64,000 bases of DNA from Icerya purchasi (lineage: Eukaryota > Arthropoda > Insecta > Hemiptera > Monophlebidae). Below are positions 1 through 10,787 of the stretch, piece by piece. The stretch's first letter is position 1. Each line of letters begins with the position of its first letter. The translations under genes and the position numbers were made by a program. The DNA lies in the NCBI GenBank assembly GCA_039619475.1, contig CM077116.1:385602760-385666759 (forward strand), in the 5' to 3' direction. The notes under the pieces were generated by a model. The model was not told where the DNA came from. It searched no databases and saw only the letters and a list, made by a program, of their open reading frames with translations.

Positions 1-522
1 TTTTCCATTAGTTGTTTATTTAATATAATAAAAATTGTAAAATGCCCGCCTTGTTTTTCGCGATAAACTCACGAAATTTATCATCATCGGTCTTAATCGT
101 TTTTAAACTTTTTTTTTTTTTTCTTCAGATACGAAAAAATTCTACACTTTACACGGCTACGTAAAGCGATATTCTAAATATTAATATATACATAATTAGC
201 CGTTTAAAATGACTAATTTGCCATCTAAATATGCAGGTCTCACAATATTTTTAGCGCACCGCACTAGTAGACATTTTTGATTGGCGTATTAGATTTATTT
301 CCGAAACAATTATCTCTTTAAAATTATCGGGAAACGGTTATCATTTAAAACTGAATTATTATATAAAACCCGTTTTAAGTGAAACGAAATTTATAGAAAT
401 AAGCAGAGATATCTGTGTGTGTGTGTGTGTGAAGGTTTCAAAGTTTATAATAAAACAAACTTTAATAACAACCAATAAGGGGGTAAAATAATTTATAACA
501 ATAAATTAGATAAATACCCCTT
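1..522. other. AT-rich noncoding flank
   Basis: No supportable gene. It holds a short GT microsatellite at about 411-431. It also holds a pair of complementary segments (AATAAGGGGG near 472-481 and CCCCTTATT at 517-525) that would extend the fold around the neighbouring ribozyme. It may be part of a Penelope-like element terminus, but no reverse transcriptase was seen. Confidence 0.4.
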
Positions 523-563
523 ATTTAGAAACGTTTTCGGGCATAACCCATCATCAGCTAAAT
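523..563 (-). ncRNA. Hammerhead ribozyme, Penelope-like element type
   Basis: Read on the minus strand, this 41-nt segment has every part of a small type-I hammerhead self-cleaving RNA. Stem I is AUUUAG (563-558) paired perfectly with CUAAAU (528-523). The core CUGAUGA is at 557-551, and a short stem II of GGG/CCC closes a UUAUG loop. GAA is followed by AACGUU, a self-complementary stem III, and then the U at which cleavage would occur. A stem III this short and palindromic is the form described in Penelope-like retroelements, where two copies act as a dimer. One extra U (550) lies between the core and stem II. No RT or GIY-YIG ORF was seen nearby, so this looks like an isolated element terminus. 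Core and stems are read directly; activity is inferred. Confidence 0.83.
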
Positions 564-1135
564 CACTAACTTAGTGGAAACTTAAAACACATTGCAGTGA
601 ATATAGGGAATACATGTGTATATACTATAGTAGATACATAGGAGGAACAAAACATAGCAGGTATAAAAATCAATAGAGTGAAAACTTTATTTCGGAGAAT
701 TTAGCGCAAGAGATAAATGAAAAACTTTGTCATAGGTAACACTTAGACAATTGCATGATTCTTCTCTGCTCTACTGTTTAACCGCTGATAATGAGACTTA
801 AACAAAGCCGAGTTTTTCTTGAGAATACCAAAAACGGCAGTGATGTTACAAAAAATCTCATCTAAACGACCGGCGAAACTAATTAAGGAAACGTTGGACG
901 AAATGGACACTTTTATCGGCTAACCGAATCAAAATGGTCGAGCCACCATTACAGGATATTTACTGGAAAATAAAGTGCACTTTGTGTAGTACACAAATGG
1001 AAAAATCAGAAGAAGAAAAAAAATGAAAAAAGATCGGAAAAAAATGATTTGCATTAATAAACCTGAGCATTGTGTATATAGATTTCAAGGAATTCGTGGA
1101 ATTAACTGTTGCCAGCCAATTACCGTGGCATTAGA
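564..1135. other. No gene seen
   Basis: AT-rich sequence without a coherent ORF. It could be the remainder of the element carrying the hammerhead motif, but nothing here confirms that. Confidence 0.35.
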
Positions 1136-1300
1136 TTAGTTAATTGCGTTTCGTTCGGCTAGAATATCCCGCTGCCGCACATTGTCACTTGCGAAAAATA
1201 CTGGACTATACTCGTATTATGTCCGTAATTGACGCGCCCAAAAAAAAACAAAAAAAAAAAAAAACAAAAAAAAAAAACAAAAAAAACAAAAAACAACTCT
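1136..1300 (+). repeat. Dispersed retroposon 3' end with A-rich tail, copy 1
   Basis: This stretch shares an ordered set of words with 56811-56940: AGTTAATTG, then AGAATATCCCGCTG, then GCACATTG, then GACGCGC followed by an A-rich tract. In this copy the tail is (A)nC repeats to about 1292; in the other copy it is AAATA repeats. A conserved body followed by an adenine-rich tail suggests the 3' end of a non-LTR retrotransposon or SINE. The family is not recognised. Confidence 0.5.
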
Positions 1301-1979
1301 CGCAGATGCTTTTAGTCCACATGTAATCTAATCGAGTTACAATAAGAACGCAGTTATGATTCCGTATCCAGCCGCATTCTGATACTGATTTACTATCCGC
1401 GCTCCTCCGGATCAAAATGTTTTACAAAAAGAAACAGCATCCCATATCCCAGAAAATAATCCAAACGCTATCGCCTTCAAGGGAAGAATTCGTCTTCTGT
1501 TCGACCGCATCTCGCTGCAACATTCGTCAAGACACGAACAAGCCGATGAAACTGAAAAGCTAGCCTTAAGCATTTCCCACCACAATACCAAACGTTCCAA
1601 TCCCAATCGCAGATCTGAAAAAATCTGGTAGCATCAAAAAATCTTCCAACGATTTTGGGATTTAGTGCCAAACACGAATAAACTGAAAACAATTAAGAAA
1701 CCGGAGTCATTCTTCCGTGGAAAACCTCATTGCAAGAGTCGAGAAAGGACGAAGTAATACTCTTCCGCCTAAGAACAAGTCACTCTACCCCTTAACGCAT
1801 GGGGGGATACATCTTAAATAAGCATGAAAATACTTAAACTTGAATTTTACGCTAATTACAGGAAAGGGTTGAATTCTTCACTATTTCGATTTCAGACGAA
1901 GGAATTTTTATTTTTTACGAAAATTTTTTCTCCTTCTCTACATAGGCTTATTAACGCTTGTTGAAGCAAACGTGTTTTC
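1301..1979. other. No gene seen; probable old repeat sequence
   Basis: No convincing coding region. A stretch at about 1698-1780 (around CCGGAGTCATTCTTCCGTGG) resembles a dispersed insect repeat from memory, but no second copy was found in this window. Confidence 0.3.
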
Positions 1980-2116
1980 TTCTATCACCGATTGCAAAAG
2001 TCTTCTACCATTATCAATTTTGCGTAAGTCTTCTCCTATTACCGACTGCGTAAGTCTTCTACCATTACCGATTGCGTAAGTTTTCTACCATTACCGATTG
2101 CATAAGTCTTCTAAGT
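1980..2116. repeat. 26-bp tandem repeat, about 5 units
   Basis: The unit reads roughly TACCATTACCGATTGCGTAAGTCTTC. The conserved ATTGC/ACTGC word recurs near 1991, 2018, 2045, 2071 and 2097, so the period is about 26 bp. Units are diverged, so the array is not recent. Confidence 0.75.
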
Positions 2117-2146
2117 AAATCCCATACCCTTGATAAGGTATCATGG

Positions 2147-2196
2147 ATTGTGAAGTTTAGCTTTCCGTAATGGTACTAAGACCAACAGCACTAATG
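2147..2196. repeat. Dispersed repeat fragment, copy 1
   Basis: ATCATGGATTGTGAAGTTTAGC and the following AATGGTACTA match 62537-62582 in the same order with a few substitutions. This is a short remnant of a dispersed element of unknown family. Confidence 0.4.
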
Positions 2197-2884
2197 AGAG
2201 TAGGTGGGCCAGTTCCTTTCTACTTGGGATACGCCTTTATGTAATTTTAACGTTTCCGTACAACTAGAACAAACTTTGTAGTTATTGCATTCTTCTGTGA
2301 CCCGGTAACCCTGCTCTTTGTTATTTCGTCTTATGCTCCGTAGCTAGCGAGCACCATTATATTTTGAAGAATGTATGGTAGCGTGCTCCTGGAAGGACAT
2401 AAGCGGAATTAACGAGGAAAAAGAATAGGAGACGTACCGAAAGAAACAGCAGAGGGAAACTGTATAAGGAGCAAAAGAGGAATCTATTTCGGAGAAGAGC
2501 TCATCTGGCCTTTATGGAATGAGTGGCGAAATTTTAGAGATGGCAACATTCACGGTCGATAATTTAGTTGTCAGGTATTGTAGAGTTTAATGCAGATAAT
2601 TTCCCTCGCTGAACCTTCTACGCTTTATCGACTTACTGCACGTGAAATTGCCTGACTCTTTTTCTACATCAGTCTTGCAGTCGATGTTGCAATCTGAAAG
2701 AATAATTATTTCTTAAAGGTAATATAAATAGCTGAAACAATGTTGTTAAATTTATTTGTTTTTCGTTGGGTATATTAAGATATTTTGTTTCTGTTTGGCT
2801 TGGCTTGACACCTTAAATACCATTTGGCCACTAACTAATCATTGAATTAACCTTGTCAGTAAATCAGTCAATATTTTTTTGGCC
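2197..2884. other. No gene seen
   Basis: Mixed-composition noncoding DNA without a supportable ORF, RNA or repeat. Confidence 0.3.
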
Positions 2885-2965
2885 GTTGCTGGGAATCGAA
2901 CTCACGACCACTACCACCTTAATAATCAAGGGTTCACTCGAATTATCTCAACAGCTCTTATTTAG
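2885..2965 (-). repeat. tRNA-like (SINE-type) fragment
   Basis: On the minus strand the word GAGTTCGATTCCC matches a polymerase III B box. It ends a segment that looks like the 3' half of a tRNA. No convincing acceptor stem is visible, so a SINE head or tRNA relic is more likely than a functional tRNA. Confidence 0.35.
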
Positions 2966-3003
2966 CTTCCTAAATTATAGTTGTAAATAAGGTTTAAAAA
3001 AAA

Positions 3004-3075
3004 AAAAATTCAAACCAGCCTTGGGATTGAACCTGCAACCGACAAATTTTATTGGTGCTGTACACAATTGCGCTA
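3004..3075 (-). repeat. tRNA-derived SINE-like fragment with A and B boxes
   Basis: On the minus strand TAGCGCAATTG fits an A box and GGTTCAATCCC fits a B box. They are about 42 nt apart, as in a tRNA. Anticodon and acceptor stems pair poorly, so this is read as a tRNA-derived SINE head or tRNA pseudogene. A second B-box-like word lies about 100 bp away at 2885-2965. Confidence 0.45.
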
Positions 3076-3969
3076 CAACTATGCGTTGTGTGCTAACTTT
3101 TTGCCGTAGTCATTTATACTATTTTTAATAAGTAATTTATCCTTTTAATTTGAAACATCGTCACTTACCTATAATTTTTAAATTTTCCCAACTTTGTATT
3201 TTTTTTTATTTCATTTTTTTTATATTTTTACAAACGTCCAGCAACCAAAGGGTACTCGGAATAATTTTTTCATTTTAATTTGAAATTATACTCGTTTTTT
3301 TAGTTTTCATTTTATTTTTTGTAAAACAAACAGGTCTTTTGACGTACACATATAAAAGAAAAAACATTACTCCGCAAATAATCCTCGATTAAAAATATAT
3401 TTTTGGTCGTATCGGTTATTAACTCGATTTCGAAAAGCTTATACACTTTTGACTGCGACGAATTTAATTCAGGCTGTTTTTATCTAATCGGTAGAAGACA
3501 AAGATGTACATTTAAAAATCGTCGCAGACGGAACCCTCCAAATGTCACAAAACTAAAACATCTCTAATACATAGACGAGTTACGCGACCGGTTGAAAATA
3601 ATTACACTCGACGTCTTATTTTTGAATTAAAATCTTTCCGCAAAGAAATATAATATTTTCAGTATGAATTTCATTTAGAAAATTAACTGATAACCCGCAG
3701 CTGTATCAACGTCAAAAAAATCGCCTTATTAACTCGGCAAGTTTTGTATTTTCTTACGCAACTTTTATAAAATTCGATTAAATACGTCGCTATACTAACT
3801 AAAAATGAATGCCATTTTTTTCAGAACCTCAATCAATCCCTTCTGAAAGTCTACTATAGTTGTTCCTTTTTTTTTTCTCAGATTTTCCCAAATTTTCACA
3901 TTTTAAAAGATCGGTAATTCGGCGTGCGTGAGAAACCGCTTAAACAGTGTGCAGGAAATATGCGCATAC

Positions 3970-4003
<34 letters not shown>

Positions 4004-4611
4004 GTACATGTAATGTGAATATAACGAAGCTTATTATTGGATAATTAATGCCAGATTCCGAAAGAGCCATTTGAAAATGGCGAGACATTTTTATTAAAAC
4101 GGAGCTTAGCTGGCAGTTGTTATTAGCCACTTGTTAACGGTTAACAGCGCCATCTATGGCCTATTCGAGGAAACAGATTCTACCGGCCGTGTTATACCTC
4201 GGAGGATGTGCATCTAGCCGCAGCAATAAGCAAAAACCAAACCAGGAACCGGCGACTCAGTATTACACTGCTACTCGTCGGTTGATAGCGTCGATATAAC
4301 GGGCCGTGTATATTATTCGTGATTTTTCTATATTTTTTCTCGCATTTTTCGAGATTTTAAAATTTTTCTGTTATTCGGTTAAATTTTTTATTACTTTTTA
4401 CGCCTTTGTTTGTTTGCGGGAAAAGAAAAATAATTATTTTAATTACTTTACGTATTAATCAAGCGCGGTTTAGAATCGACTGCGTTGGTAAAAAAAACAG
4501 CGTAAAATAATAACCCTCATTTTACACTATGAACTCGGTTTAACTGGATTCGTTTTTGCTTTGTTTTATTCGAATTTGCTTGTTTCGTTTGTTTTTGTGA
4601 TTTCTGGCAAA
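3076..4611. other. Noncoding DNA, possible upstream region of a host gene
   Basis: No gene is supported up to 4611. A (TA)n microsatellite lies at about 3968-4002. From about 4140 the sequence is more GC-balanced. An initiator-like TCAGT is at about 4257-4261, some 350 bp upstream of the signal-peptide ORF, and could mark a transcription start. That is inference from a very short motif. Confidence 0.3.
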
Positions 4612-4687
4612 ATGAAAAAAATTTTTTGTCTACTCTTTCCGATACTGATCACGTGTTCGGCTATTTCAGCGGCTGTTGGTGGTAGAG
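4612..4687 (+). CDS. Candidate first coding exon encoding a signal peptide
   Basis: An ATG opens 25 codons beginning MKKIFCLLFPILITC. They have the classic secretory layout of two lysines, a hydrophobic core and small residues (SAISAA) suitable for signal-peptidase cleavage. The reading reaches GGTAGAG followed by GTAAGT, a strong 5' splice donor, after one base of the 26th codon. That gives a phase-1 intron, the common phase after signal-peptide exons. Translation past the donor runs on only to 4842 and loses resemblance to a protein. I could not find a matching downstream exon, so the product is unknown. It could be chance, but the combined signal and donor are better than background. Confidence 0.38.
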
Positions 4688-7600
4688 GTAAGTTTGCTAT
4701 TTTTGCTTTACCGGCGCTAAAAGGTGACGAAGAATTTTTTGTATTTTATAAAAACCTGAAATTCTGGTCGATTTTTACTGAAATAAGATTATTTGCTAAA
4801 TCGACGCCTTCATTAGTAGCAAATCCGCGCACCAAATTCATCTAATAAGAGATCCGCATCGAAAATGAAGATGTGCGGACCCTTTCATTAAATTCAATCC
4901 TTAATGCAGTTTTTGGGCAACTGTAAATTTTTTTGATTCCATTTTTATTAACTCTTTTTTATGGGTCCTGATGTTTCCCGCTCCGTAAGCGGTATCTCAC
5001 CTTCATCAGACGGGGGAAAATATATTTTTCCTATCATTCATAAATAAACATAATTTTAATGAAATCGTGTGTGATAACAGAAACAAACTTTGCCCTGAAG
5101 TAGAATTTTGGTAAAATTTTTAAGTATTTTTAAAAACACGAGTTACCCGCGCGATGGTTTTCGTACTAGCGCACAGACGGTTGACTAAATAATGATTACG
5201 ATACCAAGACGGGCTTTTCTAATTACGTTATCTGTAATTTCTGTTAGAATATAATCGTTACAAGAGAAGAATTTAAACAAGCTTTAGAAAGAAAAAAAAA
5301 ACTTAAAATTTTACGTCAGAATAGGGTTTAGGGGAGTGCTGCACAATGAGTTACATGATTTACAGAAGAAAAAAAAAGCTATAACCAAACAAAAACCGGT
5401 ATCTAAATTCAAAAGACAAGTGAAGCGGGACTTTTTGTCTGGAAAAATAACATAAATCGGATTTATTTGTCGTAACTAACAAAATATATTTTGCAGATTA
5501 AGCTCCGGAATCTGTAGAACGGAGCCTCTAGTGTAAAAGTTGCTCGTGAAACTTTCGCTTCTCCACTTTCTAAAATCACTGGATTTTAGTTGATCAGATG
5601 ATACCGCACTTAAAGATTCGAGACTTGAGTCAATCTCAAATGTCCGCTGAGCCTTAAGTAATAACAACAAATACTTTACTAGAATTTGGGGAAATTGAAA
5701 GCATTTACAAAAAAAAACTAACCGGTTTCTTACTCCGACCAGTAATGCAAGCAACTGGCATCATATAGCGTGGTTGGTTAGACAGCGATGTTTCAAATTC
5801 TACTCTATTGAAAATATAAATATCATCGTTGCAGCTTGCGTTAATGTGCGAAGTTGATTCTTCATAAATCTTAATTTCATAAACCTCGACGCAACGGGAC
5901 TCGAACTTTACCTTTTGGAGCAGTAGCGAGCAAGGAAATAAGGTGAGCCGATCATTATTATTCGCTTATAGTGGTGTAAGATATTAACGAAATCCCTTCA
6001 GGTGCGTAGAAAAATCTAAAATTAATACAGACTGTTTAACCGACGCAAATGTATCAATCTTTTTTTTTTAAATTCATTAATGATTTTTAATTGCGTCATC
6101 TTTTGAGGCTCAGATCGCAAATTTAACGCCATTCCGATATCGTAATAATGCGGGCTGATTTGTTACCCATTCGTTTTAAGCAAACCGCTAAGGTTTTTTT
6201 TTTATTTCTTTTCTATCGGGTAATTCTTATTGTAAAAATTATACTATACAGATAGTTACGATGATCGGTACGGAGAAATAAATTTTTGAATATTGCTTCT
6301 TTTCCGTTAGTTCAGGTTTATTACATCAGTCTTCTCTGTACTCAGTTGAAAATATGCTTGCAAAGGACGTCTCGCAGTCGACAAAACTGTATTTTTTCCG
6401 CTTTCAAAACTCTATTATCATGCTGTTCTTAGAGACGTTTTATATATTTTTTCTCATTTTCTCGGCGAATTCGCTTATTAACCTGTCCAGAGTTGGAGAA
6501 GTCCTCAACGGACTCTTAATAAAATTCTTTCTGATTTACGTATCATGCCTGATGCTCATTACCAGACTTTGGAGCTCGTTGTTTTATCCGGGTATCTAAT
6601 AATTCCGCGACTTTTCCCTTTGGATACTAGTAGCGTACGTTCGTACACAGACATTCTTTCCGTTTAGTACCGTTGCATTTTCATTATTGATCTCGGTCGA
6701 AAGGAAGAAAAACTTCAAATACAACGGGCAATTAATAACAGAGCACACCCCGACGACTTTGAATTTCCATTTTGCATTTTCTTTGGCTGTTCGTTGCCGA
6801 ACATTCATTCGGAATTATTTGGACCTTTCGACTTTGCTTAATTTTATCCAATCGTCGACCATTCTAGTATCATGCACATATTCAGTCATTTCTCGATTCG
6901 ATCAACATACACCACCTAAACATTATTTGTTTCCGCTCATTTCATTTATTCTAATCATGGCAGCTCGAATGCGTAGGGTTATAATACTGTTCTGTATGCT
7001 GAACACCTGATAAAATTTTCGTTCAATTTTCATTCTATTCTTTTTGCTCTTTATAGAGCAGAGCAGAGGAAGAATCATATTTGCACATCTGAAAAGTGCT
7101 GAATACAAAATTTTCCAATCGCTTTAATGTAAACGATTTTTTTTTTTTTTTTCAATTTTGTCTATAAAATTTAACTTTTCGGCACTGCATACAGCGGCGT
7201 TCTAAGAGGTTTCTGTTTTTTTTCTTGGGGGGAGGGGGGCTCACTAAAATAGTCCATCCATCCGACTGTGTGCTATTTCCCCTTAACCTAGACAGTCCCG
7301 CCTCAGGTATTATTGAATTACCAGGCGAACGATAGAAAAATAAAAACCTCGCGCGACATTCTCCTATTTTACGTCCGCAGGATATACTCACCAACCCGGA
7401 CATAGATTTGGCTTGGAGTCGATCCAGCCTGGAGAAAGACAATAGCACTGCAAAACACAGCAATCATCTATCGCACTGACAAAACTCCTGATCGTGATAT
7501 ATTTTCAGGACCCCTCTTTCCATACCTACAGTCACGGCACCTTCAAACTTGCGCAACTTCTGTCGGCATCTGAATGCGAAACATTCAGAGATTTATTCTC

Positions 7601-8470
7601 CGCCTCTTCTACCACTAGTTCAGCTACCGTCGAAACCTACATTCTAAAAAAAAACTACTTTTAAGATGGGCAGAAAATTCGTTTTCATCCACTTCCTCCC
7701 TACCGTCAGGGGATTAGATCGTGACTAATTATAAACTTCTTCGATTATATTTACCCTTGCAATCAAGCACACGAAAGTATACCTTTTTTACGTAGAATTC
7801 GTAGAGTATTTTGCTCGCAGCATTTGCTCGCAAACGGGGAATAATTTAAGCACTTTTCATACATACACCGTCGTATTCTTATGTGAGAAAGGGTAATGAG
7901 ATTTGAGGGAGAATAATACAACGAAATTTAAATTAATTTAGGTGGAACTCAAATCGGTTTTTTTGCTTACTTGTCATGAAAAACACGAAAAAAATTCTCG
8001 TTTGTGATATTATCGACGCATCGAACTAAGGCCAGAAATTTAATTATTTCTTTCTTATTCGACGTATTTTCAACTTTTGTTGACTTTACCGAAGTGTTTA
8101 GTGTGAACGCTACAGATCTAATGTTGGGTACAAAAAGCTTAGGCTACCGTCCCAAAAAAATGTCCCAATTTTATGTAACGTTTGTTATATTTTATAGGAT
8201 TTTTGTTATTGTTATTTAAAAAATGCCACAATTTTATGTAATGAAATATGTAACGAAAAATATAACGAAAAAATGTCTTAATTTTATATGATGAAAGTTA
8301 AATGTTAGAATAGGATTTTTATGGTTACGTTATTTTTCTTTTTGTGTTGATTCCAGTAAGAATTACGTTGTAAATTTTGATCATTTTATGCAAAGTATGG
8401 AAGAGAAAGAGACAGAAATAAAAGCAAGAGGGGTCAAGGAGCACAGCCCTTTGCGAGGCCAAAATGGCCG

Positions 8471-8512
<42 letters not shown>

Positions 8513-8569
8513 GATAAATCCATGACCTGTTTGTTAAAATTTATATGAATATAAAATAAAGATAAGTTT
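4688..8569. other. Noncoding or intronic DNA
   Basis: Long AT-rich stretch with only short unrelated ORFs. If 4612-4687 is an exon, this would be its intron. A small hairpin (CCGCT...AGCGG) lies at about 4978-4993 next to a CATCAG word. A B-box-like word on the minus strand (AGTTCGAGTCCCG) is near 5895-5907. Neither is enough to call an element. Confidence 0.35.
8474..8506. repeat. (TA)n microsatellite
   Basis: Uninterrupted TA dinucleotides, directly left of the inverted-repeat element. Confidence 0.85.
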
Positions 8570-8810
8570 CCTTTATTAATAAACAAAACAGGAATAAATT
8601 TAATAAACTCGGATAAATTCCTATCATTTAAAGAAACGTTTTTAGCGCAACAATGCAGGGTAGCCACTCAATTAAGTGCGTTTTTAGTTTTAATTGGGAA
8701 TATTCTATTTTACTAGCTGATGATATAGCCCGAAAATGTTTCTTTAAGTGATATGTATTTACTTTAATTTATTAAAGTAAACTTACACTAATTTTGTTTA
8801 TTAATAAAGG
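8570..8810. repeat. Imperfect inverted repeat made of Penelope-like terminus fragments
   Basis: CCTTTATTAATAAACAAAA at 8570-8588 is repeated inverted at 8792-8810. Further inward, TATCATTTAAAGAAACG (8622-8638) has an inverted partner near 8737-8753. The inner part of each arm contains the AAACGTTT/AAATGTTT word seen beside the hammerhead at 523-563. This looks like two terminal fragments of that element family joined head to head, or a MITE-like derivative. Confidence 0.5.
8711..8752 (+). ncRNA. Degenerate hammerhead-like motif
   Basis: The core CTGATGA (8717-8723) is followed by GAAAATGTTT at about 8732-8741, in the same order as the canonical copy at 523-563. However, stem II lacks its 5' GGG strand and stem I no longer pairs well. 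It is a decayed relative on the opposite strand and unlikely to cleave. Confidence 0.4.
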
Positions 8811-9361
8811 GAATCTATTTTTACTTGATATCAATTTTTTGTTGAAAATTTGTCATTAACGTAAAAATCTAATTCTGTAACTAATTCTATTTCTGTTTGC
8901 GAAATTTCTACTCGCTGATATTAAAAAGCAATAAACGTTTAATTTCATCTCCTTTTTCGGGCGTTTTTCAACGAGGCGACAATATGCCATTTAAAATGAA
9001 CTGGCGGATACTGTAACGATTAAAAGTCATATTTCGGTTTTTCTACACCGCAAATTAATGTGGAGAGGAATAGAAATTCGAGTCTTCTTTTGTTTTATTT
9101 TAATATTTTCGTTAAAAATATTTATTACAACTTTCACTTTTTCCTCCAGATTTGTTTCGCATTTTTTATCAGTCTCCGCCTTCTTTACGGTTTTACGTCG
9201 AAACATACCCCGCCGAGTTAAGTTATACTATGCTTATTACGTGTGTAATGTTTGTACAGCGGTGGCGGGAGATAATAATCTTATCATCGGAACCGTTGTG
9301 AGGTTAATTTATAGTATATTATCCGATTTGCTTAATTGAATATATTATAATAATTATACTA
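8811..9361. other. No gene seen
   Basis: AT-rich sequence up to the LINE target-site duplication. A 93-codon ORF at 9058-9339 has no recognisable motif and is not called. Confidence 0.35.
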
Positions 9362-9377
9362 GAAATTACGATTTTTA
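9362..9377. repeat. LINE target-site duplication, left copy
   Basis: GAAATTACGATTTTTA here is repeated exactly at 30077-30092. The two copies bracket the LINE together with the element nested in it. Confidence 0.85.
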
Positions 9378-9530
9378 TTTATTTATTTATTTATTGTATT
9401 TACAAGTCGCTTTTGGACTACAAGGTCATTAGCGACTACGGTTTTACAGATAATTATAAAATTTTATATTGAATATTTGAAAATGCGCGAAACAAAAAAA
9501 AATCAAAAAGTCAGCTGAAGGCTGAGGAAG

Positions 9531-9706
9531 TTAGATCAGTTGGAATACTAATAAGATGTCTTTGAGGAATGCTACGATTTTTTTACACTTCTCGGCGTCC
9601 GAAAACATCTCTGGAAGGCTGTTGGTAATACCCGCTTGTTGTCTGGCCTGCTGGTAGTGATTACACTCGATCAAAAGATGCCTCACCGATATAGGCATGT
9701 TGCAGC
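9531..9706 (-). pseudogene. LINE polyprotein C-terminal fragment
   Basis: This open frame encodes the zinc-ribbon-like tail found after the RNase H or RT region in Jockey/I-clade LINEs: two cysteines, then HLLIEC. It ends in a hydrophobic run and a stop. The N-terminal part of the same fragment is encoded at 29930-30076. The upstream GAMGAMGAGG residues of the apparent ORF belong to the palindromic element's terminus, not to the LINE. Confidence 0.85.
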
Positions 9707-9712
9707 GTTGAC
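9707..9712. repeat. 6-bp target-site duplication GTTGAC, left
   Basis: GTTGAC directly precedes the element end AGTAGC and recurs at 29924-29929 directly after GCTACT. Only one copy is needed to restore the LINE frame. Six bp is the TSD length reported for Polintons. Confidence 0.9.
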
Positions 9713-10787
9713 AGTAGCATATATATATATGTTCTGGCGCACAAAGGATGCCGCCAGCACCCATAGCACCCATAGCACCCAAGAGTCATTCTCAGAGGCG
9801 AAATTTCACCTTATTGTCTTGATTAATTCGTAAAATTAACCTAATTAATAGTATCAGAGGTCAAAAAGTAACCCAAATAGCCCGATTATTGCAGAAAATT
9901 AGCCCAATTAAAGGTCCCAAGCACCCTTATGTCCCTAATTAATTATGCGATCAATTTAATCGTTGAATTGTTAATTATGCGATCAATTTAATCGTTGAAT
10001 TATTAATTATGCAATCAATTTAATCGTTGAATTATTAATTATGCAATCAATTTAATCGTTGAATTATTAATTATGTGTGAATATAAGCACAAAGGATGTC
10101 GTCACCGTTGATTAAGGCCTTCCAGAGCCGTTTCCGGAGCGTCTCGGACCGCGGAACCGCATTCCATTTGATTGTCGATCCCTTAATTAACACACACACA
10201 TGTAAATGTACGTGTATATACGTCTGCACACACATGTAAAAATCACCATCATCATCACTATCGCGGTAAATTCGTACGCGTGCCATCGCAAGTGACCTTG
10301 TACCTGTCAATCATTTGGTCGATGCATGCCTTTACTTGTACGTAAATTACCGTTATTCGGTAGCGACTGGTTTTGGAGGATTACGCACACACACACAATG
10401 ATGTATATACGGTTACGAGCGTCCGTAACATATGTAAAATTAGTTATTATCATTATTGGATTTTGTTGTTATCAATATTATCAGTGGTCAGTCTGCAGGA
10501 ATCGCGGTAAAATACAGGTTTTCGCCGTTCCGGTATTTCTAGGAATCGCGAAGATTTTCGTTCGGTCAGTTGCGTAAAACTTTTCTTTGTCCGATACATT
10601 ATGTACGGGGGGGTAAGTCTATGTATCTCACACATCGCAAAAGCGAAAATGCTTCTATCATAGCGCTACACGTAAATGCTAACGCAACCGTTGAAACCGG
10701 ATCTTAACATTCTTATACTTTCTATTACAGTCTATGTCATATTGCAGAGTCACACCCTACATGTACACACTAACACAAAAACACACA
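9713..10787. other. Left terminal region of the element
   Basis: The region holds the element tip, a CTGGCG...CGCCAG hairpin (9734-9757), three copies of a 9-bp AGCACCCAT unit (about 9756-9782) and the 32-bp repeats. The word GCACAAAGGATG occurs at about 9739 and again at about 10089. CA-rich tracts follow. An 79-codon minus-strand ORF at 10071-10310 has no recognised motif. These repeats are plausible integrase or terminal-protein recognition sites, by inference only. Confidence 0.5.
9936..10077. repeat. 32-bp terminal tandem repeat, about 4.4 units (left)
   Basis: The unit TTAATTATGCAATCAATTTAATCGTTGAATTA (shown as 32 bp in two parts: TTAATTATGCAATCAA and TTTAATCGTTGAATTA) recurs with the ATGC word at 9945, 9977, 10009 and 10041, and ATGT at 10073. 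The period is exactly 32 bp. The mirror copy is at 29559-29700. Confidence 0.9.

Larger units (their letters stand above)
9378..9712 (-). mobile_element. Jockey/I-like LINE, 3' part (interrupted by the palindromic element)
   Basis: The minus strand encodes the C-terminus of a non-LTR retrotransposon polyprotein. It runs from the cysteine motif RCNMPISVRHLLIEC through FLKDILLVFQLI to a stop at 9531-9533. A 3' UTR and a TTTA-repeat tail (9378-9396, antisense) follow. The other half of the same copy is at 29930-30076. The frame CTA-TGT-CAA-CGC runs through the junction when the 20.2-kb insertion and one GTTGAC copy are removed. The copy was a truncated retroposon of about 0.48 kb when it was hit. 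Confidence 0.9.

Noticed and set aside
1144..1326. Lysine-rich 60-aa ORF
   Set aside because: It is a translation of an A-rich retroposon tail.
4962..5015. Second hammerhead ribozyme on the minus strand (CTGATGA, then GGGAAAC)
   Set aside because: The bases between CTGATGA and GAAA form a CCGCT/AGCGG hairpin only after a long unpaired insert, and stems I and III do not fit.
10071..10310. A 79-aa gene in the element terminus
   Set aside because: No motif, it overlaps CA-rich and terminal-repeat DNA, and it has no upstream module like those of genes A-C.
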